Source: Sinorhizobium sp. 6-70 | GTDB taxonomy: Bacteria; Pseudomonadota; Alphaproteobacteria; Rhizobiales; Rhizobiaceae | DNA: 64,000 bases | Reading direction: 5' to 3' | Assembly: GCF_030124375.1 (NCBI RefSeq) | Contig: NZ_JASKLS010000016.1 | Location: 19,295 to 83,294 of the forward strand | Part shown: one piece after another, positions 43,335 through 52,285 of the stretch | How positions within the stretch are numbered: the stretch's first letter is position 1 | How the letters are laid out: each line of letters begins with the position of its first letter | Program-made: the position numbers and the translations under genes | Notes under the pieces: model-generated | What the model saw: only the letters and a program-made list of their open reading frames with translations | Told to the model about the DNA's origin: nothing | The model's database searches: none

Positions 43335-44677
43335 GCGGCACGGCGCGGCACGAGGACAAGCAGGAACACGCCGCGCATGAGCAGGAACAGATTGAGCCCT
43401 GCCCAGAGCCCATGGTTGCCGAAGACCGGGACCAGCACAGCGAGCGCGACTGCATAGCCGATGAAGGCCGCCAGCATCATGTTGCGCATGTCCCGGGACC
43501 AGGTGGCGCCGATGAAGACGCCATCCATCAGGAAGGCGAGCGCGCCGGTCAGCGCCGTCAGCGCCGCCCAGGGCATATACTCATAAGCCAGCGCACGCAC
43601 ATCCGGCGCGGTCGTCAGCACGGCGACCAGGTCATCGCCGAAGACGAGGAAGCCAAGCGTCGTCAGTGCGGCAAGCCCCAGCGACCAGAGCGCGGTCATC
43701 CGCAGAGCGCGATCGAAGGCCGGACGATATCCGGCACCGATCGATCGTCCGGTAAGCTGCTCGGCCGCGTTCGCAAGGCCGTCGAGATAGTATCCGGCGA
43801 CCAGGAAGATCGTCATCAGTACGGCGTTGGCAGCAAGCGTCACGGGCCCAAACGCCGCACCGATCCGCGTCATCAGCGTGAAGGCGGCGAGCAGCACGAA
43901 CGAGCGGATCATGATGTCGCGGTTGAGACCGAACAGCGGCTTCAGCCGCTCGCGGGCGAAAATCGCAGCCCAATCCGGTGCGTCGCGCCAGTCAAATCGC
44001 CTATAGACGAATGCGAAACCCGCGAGCGCGCCGACGACTTCGCCCGTCACCGTCGCCAGCGCCACGCCCGTCACGCCCCACCCGAGGACGAGGCCGAGCA
44101 GGATGGCGAGCACGATGTTGATGCCGTTGATGAGCGTCTGCAGCAGGAGGCCGATGGAGCCCTCGCCGCGTCCGAGGACGAAGCCGAGGATCGCGTAATT
44201 GGCAAGTGCCGCCGGCCCGGACAGGATCCGATAGAAGAAATAGGTGCGCGTGACCGCTTCGACCTCGGCGCCGGGCGCCATCAGCCACAGACCGGCAGAA
44301 AAGAGCAACGGCGAGAGCACGACGATGGCGGCTCCCGAGACAAGCGCGATCACCAGCGACCGCCAGAAGACCGCCTGCTGCTCACGGCGGTCGCCCCGGC
44401 CATAGGCCTGCGCCACGAGACCGGTGGTAGCAGCCCGGAGGAAGTTGAAGGTCGTGAAAATCAGGTCGAACATCACGGCGCCGACCGCGAGCCCGGCCAG
44501 CAGATCCGCCCGCCCGAGGCGGCCGACCACCGCGGTATCGACAAGACCAAGCAGCGGCGTCGTCAGGAACCCCAGCGTCATCGGCAAGGCGATGGAGAAA
44601 ATCAGCCGATTGGTGACGTGAAACGGGCCGGCTCCGCCAGCATGCGAGTCGCGTTCGAGGGTTTCCATGGCGGCCAT
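43310..44677 (-). CDS. MATE family efflux transporter (DinF-like)
   Basis: The gene encodes 455 aa from ATG 44677 (aggaattcgacg upstream). It has twelve predicted helices in two bundles. The N-terminus FSIALPMTLGFLTTPLLGLVDTAVVGRLG is typical of the DinF branch, and a second copy of the motif begins near residue 235 (DIMIRSFVLLAAFTLMTRIGAAFG). It exports cationic compounds or metabolites using Na+ or H+; the substrate is unknown. The 3' end overlaps pyrD. Confidence 0.92.
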   Translation of the reverse strand: MAAMETLERDSHAGGAGPFHVTNRLIFSIALPMTLGFLTTPLLGLVDTAVVGRLGRADLLAGLAVGAVMFDLIFTTFNFLRAATTGLVAQAYGRGDRREQQAVFWRSLVIALVSGAAIVVLSPLLFSAGLWLMAPGAEVEAVTRTYFFYRILSGPAALANYAILGFVLGRGEGSIGLLLQTLINGINIVLAILLGLVLGWGVTGVALATVTGEVVGALAGFAFVYRRFDWRDAPDWAAIFARERLKPLFGLNRDIMIRSFVLLAAFTLMTRIGAAFGPVTLAANAVLMTIFLVAGYYLDGLANAAEQLTGRSIGAGYRPAFDRALRMTALWSLGLAALTTLGFLVFGDDLVAVLTTAPDVRALAYEYMPWAALTALTGALAFLMDGVFIGATWSRDMRNMMLAAFIGYAVALAVLVPVFGNHGLWAGLNLFLLMRGVFLLVLVPRRAAQAFRAAQ

Positions 44678-44714
44678 CGTCGAATTCCTAACGGGTGGCT
44701 TCCGAACCGCCCCA

Positions 44715-44819
44715 CTACAGCGCCGCGCGTCCATTCAGGCGCGCGAAGGACGCCGTAGCACCTTGAATTGCTGCATGTTTTTATCCTCAAATCGGCTAGG
44801 ATCTAAGGAGACATGCAGT
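44715..44819. repeat. Intergenic mosaic palindrome, family A
   Basis: The hairpin ctacagcgccgcgcgtccat / caggcgcgcgaaggacgccgtag is followed by gcatgtttttatcctcaaatcg / aggatctaaggagacatgc. It lies between the MATE gene start and the stop of the CAP-domain gene. Confidence 0.9.
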
Positions 44820-44830
44820 AGGGAATCAGG

Positions 44831-45334
44831 TCAGCCGGACAGCACCATGGCCCAATAGGGGCGGTTTCCGGAAGCGGAATTCTGCGCCACCGCAACACCG
44901 AGGCCGCGGTAGCTGCCGAGCATGTTTTCGAGATGCTTCGGAGAATGGAACCAGGCGTTATAGGCGCTCTCCGCATCGTCCTGGCCCATGGCGATATTTT
45001 CCGCAGCCGGAAGGGTAACGCCCTGCTCCTTCATCCGGTCGTGGAAACTGTCGCGCCAGCCGATGTTGTGCTGCATCTTGCCGACACGCGCCATGCGCGC
45101 CGCCTGGCTCAATGCCGCGACCGACGCAACCGGGTCGTGAGCAAGCGACGTCAGCCCGCGATCCTTCCGCAGCGTGTTGACGTAGCCAAGTGTCGCCGTC
45201 GTCTGGTCGCTTCCGCTGCCTTCGCCGGTGGACAGGAGGTTTGATGTCGTGCAGCCGGCGAGCACGCCGAGCGAGAGGAAACCGCCAGCCCGCAACAGGA
45301 CGCGCCTGCGGTTGAAGAATTGCTGATGCTGCAT
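44831..45334 (-). CDS. CAP-domain (SCP/PR1-like) lipoprotein
   Basis: The gene encodes 167 aa from ATG 45334, two bases after the stop of the upstream gene. The N-terminus NRRRVLLRAGGFLSLGVLAGC combines an arginine-rich, Tat-like start with a lipobox (LAGC, Cys at about 27). The CAP domain follows: LGYVNTLRKDRGL, DPVASVAALSQAARMARVGKMQHN, AAENIAMGQDDAESAYNAWFHSPKHLENML, YWAMVLSG. It is an envelope protein of unknown biochemical role. It is co-transcribed with the DUF6460 gene. Confidence 0.85.
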   Translation of the reverse strand: MQHQQFFNRRRVLLRAGGFLSLGVLAGCTTSNLLSTGEGSGSDQTTATLGYVNTLRKDRGLTSLAHDPVASVAALSQAARMARVGKMQHNIGWRDSFHDRMKEQGVTLPAAENIAMGQDDAESAYNAWFHSPKHLENMLGSYRGLGVAVAQNSASGNRPYWAMVLSG

Positions 45335-45336
45335 GC

Positions 45337-45603
45337 TTACCGTCGATAGCTCAAGACACGAAGAATGAGGAAGGCGGGTATGACGATTGCCGCCCCGAGC
45401 AACAGATAGTCGCCGACCCTTCCGAGGGCTGCGAAACCCGTACGCCACAGGTCGAGCAGGAAATTGCGAATGCCAAAAAAGATGTCGACCGGATACCAGT
45501 CGAACACGGTCATGACAAAACCGACCAGGATCGACACGACGACGAGCTTGACCAGCACGCGCAGCGGCGTGTCTCCTAGAAACTTGTTAAGGCCGTCCGA
45601 CAT
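45337..45603 (-). CDS. DUF6460-type small integral membrane protein
   Basis: The protein has 88 aa with two hydrophobic helices (LVKLVVVSILVGFVMTVF and YLLLGAAIVIPAFLILRVL). The central DWYPVDIFFGIRNFLLDLW is characteristic of a small alphaproteobacterial family. The function is unknown. It lies immediately upstream of the CAP lipoprotein gene and divergent from the methyltransferase gene. Confidence 0.8.
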   Translation of the reverse strand: MSDGLNKFLGDTPLRVLVKLVVVSILVGFVMTVFDWYPVDIFFGIRNFLLDLWRTGFAALGRVGDYLLLGAAIVIPAFLILRVLSYRR

Positions 45604-45749
45604 CGGCGAAAATTCTCCTGTTTCCCTTCAAATAAGCCGCCGCCACCAAGGTCGCAAGGCGTAACGGAAAGCGACTTGCCCCGTCTTTCAGATTCCGCTT
45701 GTATTTTATCGTGGCCGACGTCAGAAGCGTCCATCGCAACCACGCCGTC

Positions 45750-46748
45750 ATGTCGATGACCCTCAACCAGCTCTCCTCCGGCGACCTGATCGCCGATCGC
45801 CGCGCCGACTACGCCAAAATGCTCGCCGAAGCCGGTGAACCGCAAAGTGCGGCGGAACTGATGGCCCAGGCTCTCGAACGCGCGCCCGACTGGGCCGCCG
45901 GCTGGTTTCGGCTGGCGGACTATGAGGAGAAATCTGGCCGAAAAGAGGCAGCGATCGAGGCACTCCGCAACACGCTGCGACTCAATCCCGACGACATTTT
46001 CGGCGCTGGCCTGAAACTCGCCCTTCTCGGCGCGGCCGAAACGCCCGAGCAACCGCCGAGCGTCTATGTCGAACGCCTCTTCGACGACTATGCCGAGCGC
46101 TTCGACAAGGCGCTTATCAAAAAGCTCGACTACAGCGTGCCCGACAAGCTCGCCGCCCTGATCGACCGAGCGACCGACGGCCGCCGTTTTCATCACGTCA
46201 CCGACCTCGGCTGCGGCACCGGCCTCTTCGGTGAGCGCATCCGCCATCGCTGTGATTATCTCGAAGGCTTCGACCTCTCTGCCAACATGTTGGCCAAGGC
46301 CGAGGCAAAGGCGACCTACGACCGTCTGGCGCAGGCGGACCTGTCGCTTGGGCCGGAGGAGTCGGGCGCGTTCGGCGATTTGCCGCCTGAAAGGGCCGAT
46401 CTCGTCAGTGCGGCGGATGTGTTGATGTATCTCGGCAATCTCGAAACTGTCTTCGTGATTGCCGACCGACTGCTCGCGCACGGCGGTCTCTTCGCCTTTT
46501 CGGTCGAGGACGCGGCAACGGACGAGGGTTTCACCCTCCGGCCGTCGCTGCGTTACGCGCATTCCGAACCCTATATTGTCGACGTCTGCACCGAACGCGG
46601 ATTTTCGCTGATTGCAACGGAGCGCACGATCATTCGCACGGATGCCGGAAAGCCGATCGCGGGCATACTGTTTCTCGCACGGAAGCCTGCATGGAACGCA
46701 AAGCTGCCAAGCGAAAATAGGTCAGCATTGCTTACATATTTTTCTTGA
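45750..46748 (+). CDS. TPR-containing class I SAM-dependent methyltransferase
   Basis: The gene encodes 332 aa from ATG 45750; TTG or GTG codons upstream are alternatives. Residues 1-90 contain two TPR-like helix pairs (DYAKMLAEAGEPQSAAELMAQALERAPDWAAGWFRLAD). The methyltransferase core has VTDLGCGTGLFGERI (SAM motif I), LEGFDLSANMLAKA and DLVSAADVLMYLGNL. It is of the type annotated as SAM-methyltransferase with TPR region in rhizobia. The acceptor is unknown. A mosaic repeat follows the stop. Confidence 0.82.
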   Translation: MSMTLNQLSSGDLIADRRADYAKMLAEAGEPQSAAELMAQALERAPDWAAGWFRLADYEEKSGRKEAAIEALRNTLRLNPDDIFGAGLKLALLGAAETPEQPPSVYVERLFDDYAERFDKALIKKLDYSVPDKLAALIDRATDGRRFHHVTDLGCGTGLFGERIRHRCDYLEGFDLSANMLAKAEAKATYDRLAQADLSLGPEESGAFGDLPPERADLVSAADVLMYLGNLETVFVIADRLLAHGGLFAFSVEDAATDEGFTLRPSLRYAHSEPYIVDVCTERGFSLIATERTIIRTDAGKPIAGILFLARKPAWNAKLPSENRSALLTYFS

Positions 46749-46779
46749 ATGTTTTTGTGCATTGCAGCAATGCTGTGGC

Positions 46780-46883
46780 CTACAGCGCCGCGCGTCAATC
46801 CGACGCGCTAAGGTCGCTGGAGCACTTTGAAATGTTGCATGATTTTGTCCTTAGATCGATTGCGATTTAAGGAATCATGCGGT
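46780..46883. repeat. Intergenic mosaic palindrome, family A
   Basis: The hairpin ctacagcgccgcgcgtcaat / cgacgcgctaaggtcgctgg is followed by gcatgattttgtccttagat / gatttaaggaatcatgc. It ends 17 bases before the ATG of the YitT gene; the upstream in-frame ATG at 46877 is part of the repeat. Confidence 0.88.
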
Positions 46884-46900
46884 GCAATCGGGGTTTCGTC

Positions 46901-47536
46901 ATGGCACAGATCAGCAGCGTCTTCGGTCTCTGGAATACCAGTCCCACCCGGCATACGCCTGTCGAGGACGTGCAGGGCATCTTTTCCGGCAGCCTCGTCG
47001 CCGCGCTCGGGCTTTATTTCCTCGCGAGTGCCGGACTCCTGACCGGCAGCACCGCCGGCGTCGCCTTCCTGCTGCATTACGCCATCGGCGTGAACTTCGG
47101 CCTTGCCTTCTTTCTTCTCAACCTGCCCTTCTTCTATCTCTCGCTGAAGCGGCTCGGGCCGGCCTTCACGGTCAAGACTTTCATCGCCATCGCGTTGACG
47201 TCGTTCCTGACCGACATGCAGTCGCGCCTGTTTCAGGTTGGCGGAATCCATCCGGCCTGGGCTGCACTGCTCGGCGGCCTGCTGCTCGGATACGGACTGC
47301 TGGCGCTCTATCGCCATCGCGCGAGCCTCGGCGGCGTCGGCATATTGGGTATCTATCTGCAGGAGCGCTTCGGCATTCGCGCCGGGCTGGTGCAGCTTGC
47401 GATCGACATGGTCGTGCTCGCGACCGCGTTTGCCGTGACGACGCCGTCCGTCGTCATCTGGTCGGTGCTCGGCGCGGTCGTCCTCAACCTGTTTGTGGCC
47501 ATCAACCACCGCGCCGATCGTTACATCGCGCTTTAA
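46901..47536 (+). CDS. YitT family (DUF161) membrane protein
   Basis: The gene encodes 211 aa from ATG 46901. Five or six membrane helices are visible, with GLLTGSTAGVAFLLHYAIGVNFGLAFFLLNLPFFYL and SLGGVGILGIYLQERFGIRAGLVQLAIDMVVL as family landmarks. Members are inner-membrane proteins of unclear function, some suspected transporters. A small gap separates it from the helicase gene on the same strand. Confidence 0.85.
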   Translation: MAQISSVFGLWNTSPTRHTPVEDVQGIFSGSLVAALGLYFLASAGLLTGSTAGVAFLLHYAIGVNFGLAFFLLNLPFFYLSLKRLGPAFTVKTFIAIALTSFLTDMQSRLFQVGGIHPAWAALLGGLLLGYGLLALYRHRASLGGVGILGIYLQERFGIRAGLVQLAIDMVVLATAFAVTTPSVVIWSVLGAVVLNLFVAINHRADRYIAL

Positions 47537-47640
47537 CTGAAGGGTCTTGGCACGCGGCAGCCTACGCAGAGGCAGGTTGTCTCTGGCAATGCCAATGCGC
47601 GGGCTTCTCTTTTCCCGAACATGATCTACTTTTGTTCCCC

Positions 47641-50184
47641 GTGAACAGGATCGATTCTCCATTGCCGGAAAGCGACGCGCTGACGTTGCCGGCGCCGTTT
47701 CTCCGGTGGTTCGCCGAGAAGGGCTGGCGACCCCGCGCCCACCAGCTCGAGCTTCTGTCCCGTGCGGAGGCGGGAGAAAGCACGCTTCTGATCGCACCGA
47801 CCGGTGCGGGCAAGACGCTTGCCGGATTTCTGCCGTCGCTTGTCGCGCTTACCCGACGTGGCAAGATCCCACCGGGCTCGCCCTTCATCGGCATTCACAC
47901 CCTCTACATATCGCCGCTGAAGGCGCTCGCGGTCGACATCGAGCGCAACCTGATGAAGCCCGTGGCCGAGATGGGCCTGTCGGTCCGGATCGAGAACCGG
48001 ACGGGCGACACGCCGCAAGGCAAGCGTCAGCGCCAGAAGCTCAATCCGCCCGATATCCTGCTGACCACGCCCGAGCAGCTGGCTCTCCTCATCGCCAATG
48101 GCGAAGCGGAGCGCTTCTTCAAGGATCTGCGCTACGTCGTGCTCGACGAATTGCACTCGCTGGTGACCTCGAAGCGCGGCCATCTGCTCTCGCTCGGCCT
48201 TGCACGACTGCGGCGGCTTGCGCCCAACCTCCAGACGATCGGTCTTTCGGCAACCGTCGCCGAACCAATGGACCTGCAGCGCTGGCTCGTGGCCCAGAGC
48301 GAAGAACGGGAGAATCACGCCGGACTGATCACCGTTTCCGGCGGCGCGAAGCCGGAAATTTCGATCCTGCGCACCGATGAGCACGTGCCCTGGGCGGGAC
48401 ATTCGGCGCGTTATGCGATCGCCGACGTCTATGCCGCGATCAAGGATCACGGCACGACGCTGCTTTTCGTCAACACCCGCAGCCAGGCGGAAATGCTGTT
48501 CCAGGAGCTCTGGAAGATCAACGACGACAACCTGGCGATCGCGCTGCATCATGGGTCGCTCGACGTCGCGCAGCGCCGCAGGGTCGAGGCGGCCATGTCG
48601 GAAAACCGGCTGCGCGCCGTCGTCGCCACCTCGACGCTCGATCTCGGTATCGACTGGGGCGATGTCGATCTGGTGGTCCATGTCGGTGCACCGAAGGGGG
48701 CGAGCCGCCTTGCACAGCGAATCGGCCGAGCCAACCATCGCATGGACGAGCCCAGCCGGGCGATCCTCGTGCCTGCCAACCGCTTCGAAGTGATGGAATG
48801 CCAGGCGGCGCTCGACGCCAACTATATCGGCGCACAGGACACGCCACCCCTCGGCCGAGGCGCGCTTGACGTGCTGGCCCAACATGTCCTGGGAATTGCC
48901 TGCGCGAAGCCCTTCGATGCCGTCGATCTTCATCGGGAAATCACCAGCGCGGCACCCTACGCGGACCTTTCCTGGGAGACTTTCGAGCGCATCGTCGATT
49001 TCGTCGCCACCGGCGGCTACGCGCTACGCACGTACGAGCGCTACGCCCGCATCCGCAAGACCAAGGACGGGCTCTGGCGGGTATCGAACCCGATGGTCGC
49101 CCAGCAATACCGCCTCAATGTCGGAACCATTGTCGAATCCCCGATGCTGAACGTGCGCATGGTCAAGCGCGACGCGCGGCGCTCGCTTGGCCGCGGCGGC
49201 ATGACGCTCGGCAAGGTAGAGGAATATTTCCTCGAAATGCTGTCGCCGGGCGACACATTCCTCTTTTCCGGCAAGGTGGTCCGCTTCGAGGGAATCCGCG
49301 AGAACGAGTGCCTCGTCTCTCAGGCCTTTTCCTTCGACCCGAAGGTGCCGACCTACGCCGGCGGCAAATTTCCCCTTTCCACATACCTCGCGGCGCAAGT
49401 TCGCAAGATGCTTGCCGATGCCGCGCGCCGCGCCTCGTTACCCGACCAAGTGCGTGACTGGCTGGCGCTGCAGAAGGACGTCTCGATGCTGCCGCGCGAG
49501 GACGAGCTGCTGATCGAAACCTTCCCGCGCGGCAGTTGTCATTACATGGTGATCTACGCCTTCGAAGGGCGGCTTGCGCACCAGACGCTCGGCATGCTCT
49601 TGACCCGGCGCCTTGACCGCGCCGGCTTGAAACCGCTCGGCTTCGTCGCCACCGACTACTCGCTCGCCGTCTGGGGCCTCGACGATCTCAGCAGCGCCTT
49701 CCGGGCCCGTCGCCCGTCGCTCGCGCAACTCTTCGACGAAGACATGCTCGGCGACGATCTCGAAGCCTGGCTGAACGAATCCTTCCTTTTGAAGCGCACC
49801 TTCCGCAATTGCGCCGTCATCGCCGGATTGATCGACCAGCGCCATCCGGGCAAGGAGAAGACCGGGCGGCAGATTACCGTTTCGGCCGATCTCATTTACG
49901 ACGTATTGCGGGCGCACGAGCCGGACCACATCCTGCTGGAGGCAACGCGCAACGACGCCGCGACGGGACTTTTGGACATCGGCCGGCTCGGGTCTATGCT
50001 CAAGCGAATCAAGGGGCACATCACCCATAGACGGCTCGATCATATCTCACCGCTCGCCATACCCGTGATGCTGGAGATCGGGAAGGAAGCGGTCCAGGGC
50101 GAGGCGCACGACTTCCTGCTCTCGGAAGCGGCCGACGACCTGATCAACGAAGCGATGGGCGGCAGCCAAGATGCCTATGAGTAG
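47641..50184 (+). CDS. Ligase-associated Lhr-type DEXH-box helicase
   Basis: The gene encodes about 847 aa from GTG 47641; TTG 47632 is an alternative, and the frame is open up to 46882 only because it runs antisense-like over the YitT gene. Motifs are Walker A APTGAGKT, TTPEQLALL, box II LDELHSL, GLSATVAEP, FVNTRSQAEML, ATSTLDLGIDWG and QRIGRANHRMDEPS. The C-terminal half is the Lhr winged-helix/beta-barrel core. It unwinds DNA or DNA-RNA hybrids 3' to 5'. The next gene encodes PdeM, its usual partner. The ligase and exonuclease of the four-gene cluster are not seen here. Confidence 0.92.
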   Translation: MNRIDSPLPESDALTLPAPFLRWFAEKGWRPRAHQLELLSRAEAGESTLLIAPTGAGKTLAGFLPSLVALTRRGKIPPGSPFIGIHTLYISPLKALAVDIERNLMKPVAEMGLSVRIENRTGDTPQGKRQRQKLNPPDILLTTPEQLALLIANGEAERFFKDLRYVVLDELHSLVTSKRGHLLSLGLARLRRLAPNLQTIGLSATVAEPMDLQRWLVAQSEERENHAGLITVSGGAKPEISILRTDEHVPWAGHSARYAIADVYAAIKDHGTTLLFVNTRSQAEMLFQELWKINDDNLAIALHHGSLDVAQRRRVEAAMSENRLRAVVATSTLDLGIDWGDVDLVVHVGAPKGASRLAQRIGRANHRMDEPSRAILVPANRFEVMECQAALDANYIGAQDTPPLGRGALDVLAQHVLGIACAKPFDAVDLHREITSAAPYADLSWETFERIVDFVATGGYALRTYERYARIRKTKDGLWRVSNPMVAQQYRLNVGTIVESPMLNVRMVKRDARRSLGRGGMTLGKVEEYFLEMLSPGDTFLFSGKVVRFEGIRENECLVSQAFSFDPKVPTYAGGKFPLSTYLAAQVRKMLADAARRASLPDQVRDWLALQKDVSMLPREDELLIETFPRGSCHYMVIYAFEGRLAHQTLGMLLTRRLDRAGLKPLGFVATDYSLAVWGLDDLSSAFRARRPSLAQLFDEDMLGDDLEAWLNESFLLKRTFRNCAVIAGLIDQRHPGKEKTGRQITVSADLIYDVLRAHEPDHILLEATRNDAATGLLDIGRLGSMLKRIKGHITHRRLDHISPLAIPVMLEIGKEAVQGEAHDFLLSEAADDLINEAMGGSQDAYE

Positions 50185-50282
50185 AAGCGATATGAGAGAG
50201 ATTGCAAGCCTCTCGTTCAGCCGATGTGTTCAAAGCGGGATGCCGGCCGGGGCGAACCATGCCCTCGAATATCGAGGTGGCG

Positions 50283-51008
50283 ATGCATAGGCTCGTTCAC
50301 GCGATCTCGCCCCCGGCCGCGGACGGCTTCTTCCAGTCGCGCATGACCGTCGACGGCGTTGTCGCGATCTGCGACCCGCTGGGCGGACTCTACCTGCCCG
50401 AAAGCAGAACGCTCGTCGTTTCGGACCTCCACCTCGAAAAAGGCTCGGCCTTTGCCAGGCGCGGGATGATGCTGCCGCCCTATGACACGCTCGCGACCCT
50501 GCGCATTCTGGAGGCGGTGGTCGCCCGTCACAACCCCGCGACGGTCGTCAGCCTCGGCGATAATTTTCATGACCGGAAGGGGTCAGCGGCAATGCCGGAG
50601 ACTTTCCGCCACATGGTCGCTGCCATGGCCCGCGGACGCGAATGGATCTGGATCAACGGCAATCACGACCCTGACGGCGCTTCCGGGCTGCCGGGAACCT
50701 CCATGGATGAACTTCGCCACGCCGGGCTGATCTTCCGCCATGAGCCGTCCAGAGGCGAAGGCATCGGCGAAATCGCCGGTCACCTGCATCCGGCAGCGAC
50801 GGTCAGGCGCCGGGAAAAGTCGGTCCGGCGCGCTTGCTTCGCAACAGATGGAAGGCGCTTGGTGATGCCGGCGTTCGGCGTTACGACCGGTGGGCTCGAT
50901 CTCAGGCATCGCGCCATGAGCGGATTGTTCGATCGCCAGCAACTCGTCGCCCACATGCTCGGCCGGGATCGGATCTATTCGGTGCGGTTCGCCAATCTCC
51001 TCGGCTGA
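50283..51008 (+). CDS. pdeM: PdeM, ligase-associated DNA-damage-response metallophosphoesterase
   Basis: The gene encodes 241 aa from ATG 50283 (gaggtggcg upstream); the frame extends further but lacks a better site. Motifs are SDLHLEKG (Asp and His), GDNFHDRKG, NGNHDPDG and GHLHPAAT, a calcineurin-like two-metal centre of the PdeM type. It follows the Lhr helicase gene, 98 bases after its stop. It probably cuts or processes a DNA end during repair. Confidence 0.9.
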   Translation: MHRLVHAISPPAADGFFQSRMTVDGVVAICDPLGGLYLPESRTLVVSDLHLEKGSAFARRGMMLPPYDTLATLRILEAVVARHNPATVVSLGDNFHDRKGSAAMPETFRHMVAAMARGREWIWINGNHDPDGASGLPGTSMDELRHAGLIFRHEPSRGEGIGEIAGHLHPAATVRRREKSVRRACFATDGRRLVMPAFGVTTGGLDLRHRAMSGLFDRQQLVAHMLGRDRIYSVRFANLLG

Positions 51009-51036
51009 GACGACTCAAAGGTCCGCCCTCACGGGT

Positions 51037-51594
51037 TCAGGCCGTTTCCGGGGCGTAGCGTAGAATGACGCTGCCGTTCGAAAGTGGTCGTGCCTCGAGC
51101 AGACTGAACGGCTTCGCGGCCGTGGTCTTCTTGAAGAATGGCGTCCCGTCACCGAGTTGCACGGGAACGAGGCAAAGCATGATCTCGTCGACGACGTTCT
51201 CCGGCAACAGCGACGCGACGAGTTCGGCGCTTCCGAAGATATAGAGGTTCTTCTCGCTCTCCCGCTTCAGCCGCCGCAATTCGGCGTCGGCGTCCCGAAC
51301 GACGCGGCTGTTGTTCCAATCCGCTTTTTCCATCGTGCGCGAGGCAACAATCTTCGGAAGCGCATTCATATAGGTCTTCACCCGGCCCTCTCCTTCCGCC
51401 GTCGGCCAATAGGCCGCCATGCCCTCATAGGTGACCCGACCGAAGACGATCGCCTGCGCCTTGTCTCCGAATTCCAGGCTGAGCGCTTCCAGTTCCGGGC
51501 CCCAGGCACGGTTATGAAAGTCGAGGTCCCATTTCTTCGTCCCTTCGAAGTACCCGTCGAGCGTGACCAGATTCCAGACAATGACCTTGCCCAT
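51037..51594 (-). CDS. Dihydrofolate reductase-like (RibD C-terminal) family protein
   Basis: The gene encodes 185 aa from ATG 51594 (ggaggatggaatc upstream, a strong site). MGKVIVWNLVTLDGYFEG, IVFGRVTYEGMAAYWP and LYIFGSAELVASLLPENVVDEIMLCLVPVQLGDGTPFF are typical of the DHFR-like RibD_C family. These bind NADPH and reduce small heterocycles, but the substrate of this lone member is unknown. Convergent with pdeM (28-base gap). Confidence 0.87.
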   Translation of the reverse strand: MGKVIVWNLVTLDGYFEGTKKWDLDFHNRAWGPELEALSLEFGDKAQAIVFGRVTYEGMAAYWPTAEGEGRVKTYMNALPKIVASRTMEKADWNNSRVVRDADAELRRLKRESEKNLYIFGSAELVASLLPENVVDEIMLCLVPVQLGDGTPFFKKTTAAKPFSLLEARPLSNGSVILRYAPETA

Positions 51595-51792
51595 GATTCC
51601 ATCCTCCATGAAACTGATTGCACAATTGCATCAGTTTCATCATAACAAACCGCTTTCGATTTGCAACCAGTATATTCAAGGAACGCCTCGGCCCCATCCC
51701 GCGTCGTTGCGGGACCCGGCAAGCGCGAGATTGGCAGCGCAATTGTCTGGCAAGTACGGGAAGACTGCCTCCGGAAGAACGAAGGCGTCGGC

Positions 51793-51893
51793 TACTGCAT
51801 GTTTCCTTAAATCGTAACCGACCCAGGGAAATATGCAGCAACTCAAAATGCTACAGCGACCTTTGCGCGTCCGACAGGACGCGCGTCGCTGCA
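51793..51893. repeat. Intergenic mosaic palindrome, family A (inverted order)
   Basis: The palindrome tactgcatgtttccttaaat / gacccagggaaatatgcag (partly decayed) is followed by the hairpin gctacagcgacctttgcgcg / gacaggacgcgcgtcgctgcag. It lies in the 313-base gap between the DHFR-like and RAM genes, which holds no convincing gene. Confidence 0.85.
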
Positions 51894-51922
51894 GGGCGAA
51901 ACAAACTGCGCCGGAAGCGATC

Positions 51923-52159
51923 TCAGAAGGCGTTGAAGGTCAAGGTTGTCAACGACCGGGAAATGCCCGGAACCGATGCGATATTGTCGTTGATGAACTT
52001 GCCAATATCGTCGCCCTCCTGAACGTAGATCTTCAGAAGCAGATCGTAATCGCCGCTCGTCGAATACATCTCCGAGACGATCTCCTTGCGGTAGATTTCG
52101 TCGGCCACCTCGTAGGTCTTGCCGGGAGCGCATTGCAACTGGACAAAAATCGGTTTCAT
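51923..52159 (-). CDS. Stand-alone Lrp/AsnC ligand-binding (RAM) domain protein
   Basis: The gene encodes 78 aa from ATG 52159 (gaggaagctcc upstream). The sequence MKPIFVQLQCAPGKTYEVADEIYRKEIVSEMYSTSGDYDLLLKIYV plus GISRSLTTLTFNAF is the alpha/beta RAM domain without the DNA-binding half. Such single-domain proteins form oligomers that bind amino acids. There is no neighbour of related function. Confidence 0.88.
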   Translation of the reverse strand: MKPIFVQLQCAPGKTYEVADEIYRKEIVSEMYSTSGDYDLLLKIYVQEGDDIGKFINDNIASVPGISRSLTTLTFNAF

Positions 52160-52285
52160 GGAGCTTCCTCTGCTGCCCGGAGCGCCCGTGTTCGACACGC
52201 CCGACGTCAAAATACCTTCCCCTTCCTTAGACCGCTATCCCACAAAAGGGAAACGCGAAGGGAACCCATATCGATAGGAAAAGCC

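Noticed and set aside
46882..47640. Long N-terminal extension of the helicase frame
   Set aside because: It overlaps the YitT gene in another frame and gives an Arg/Pro-rich translation; the helicase begins at about 47641.
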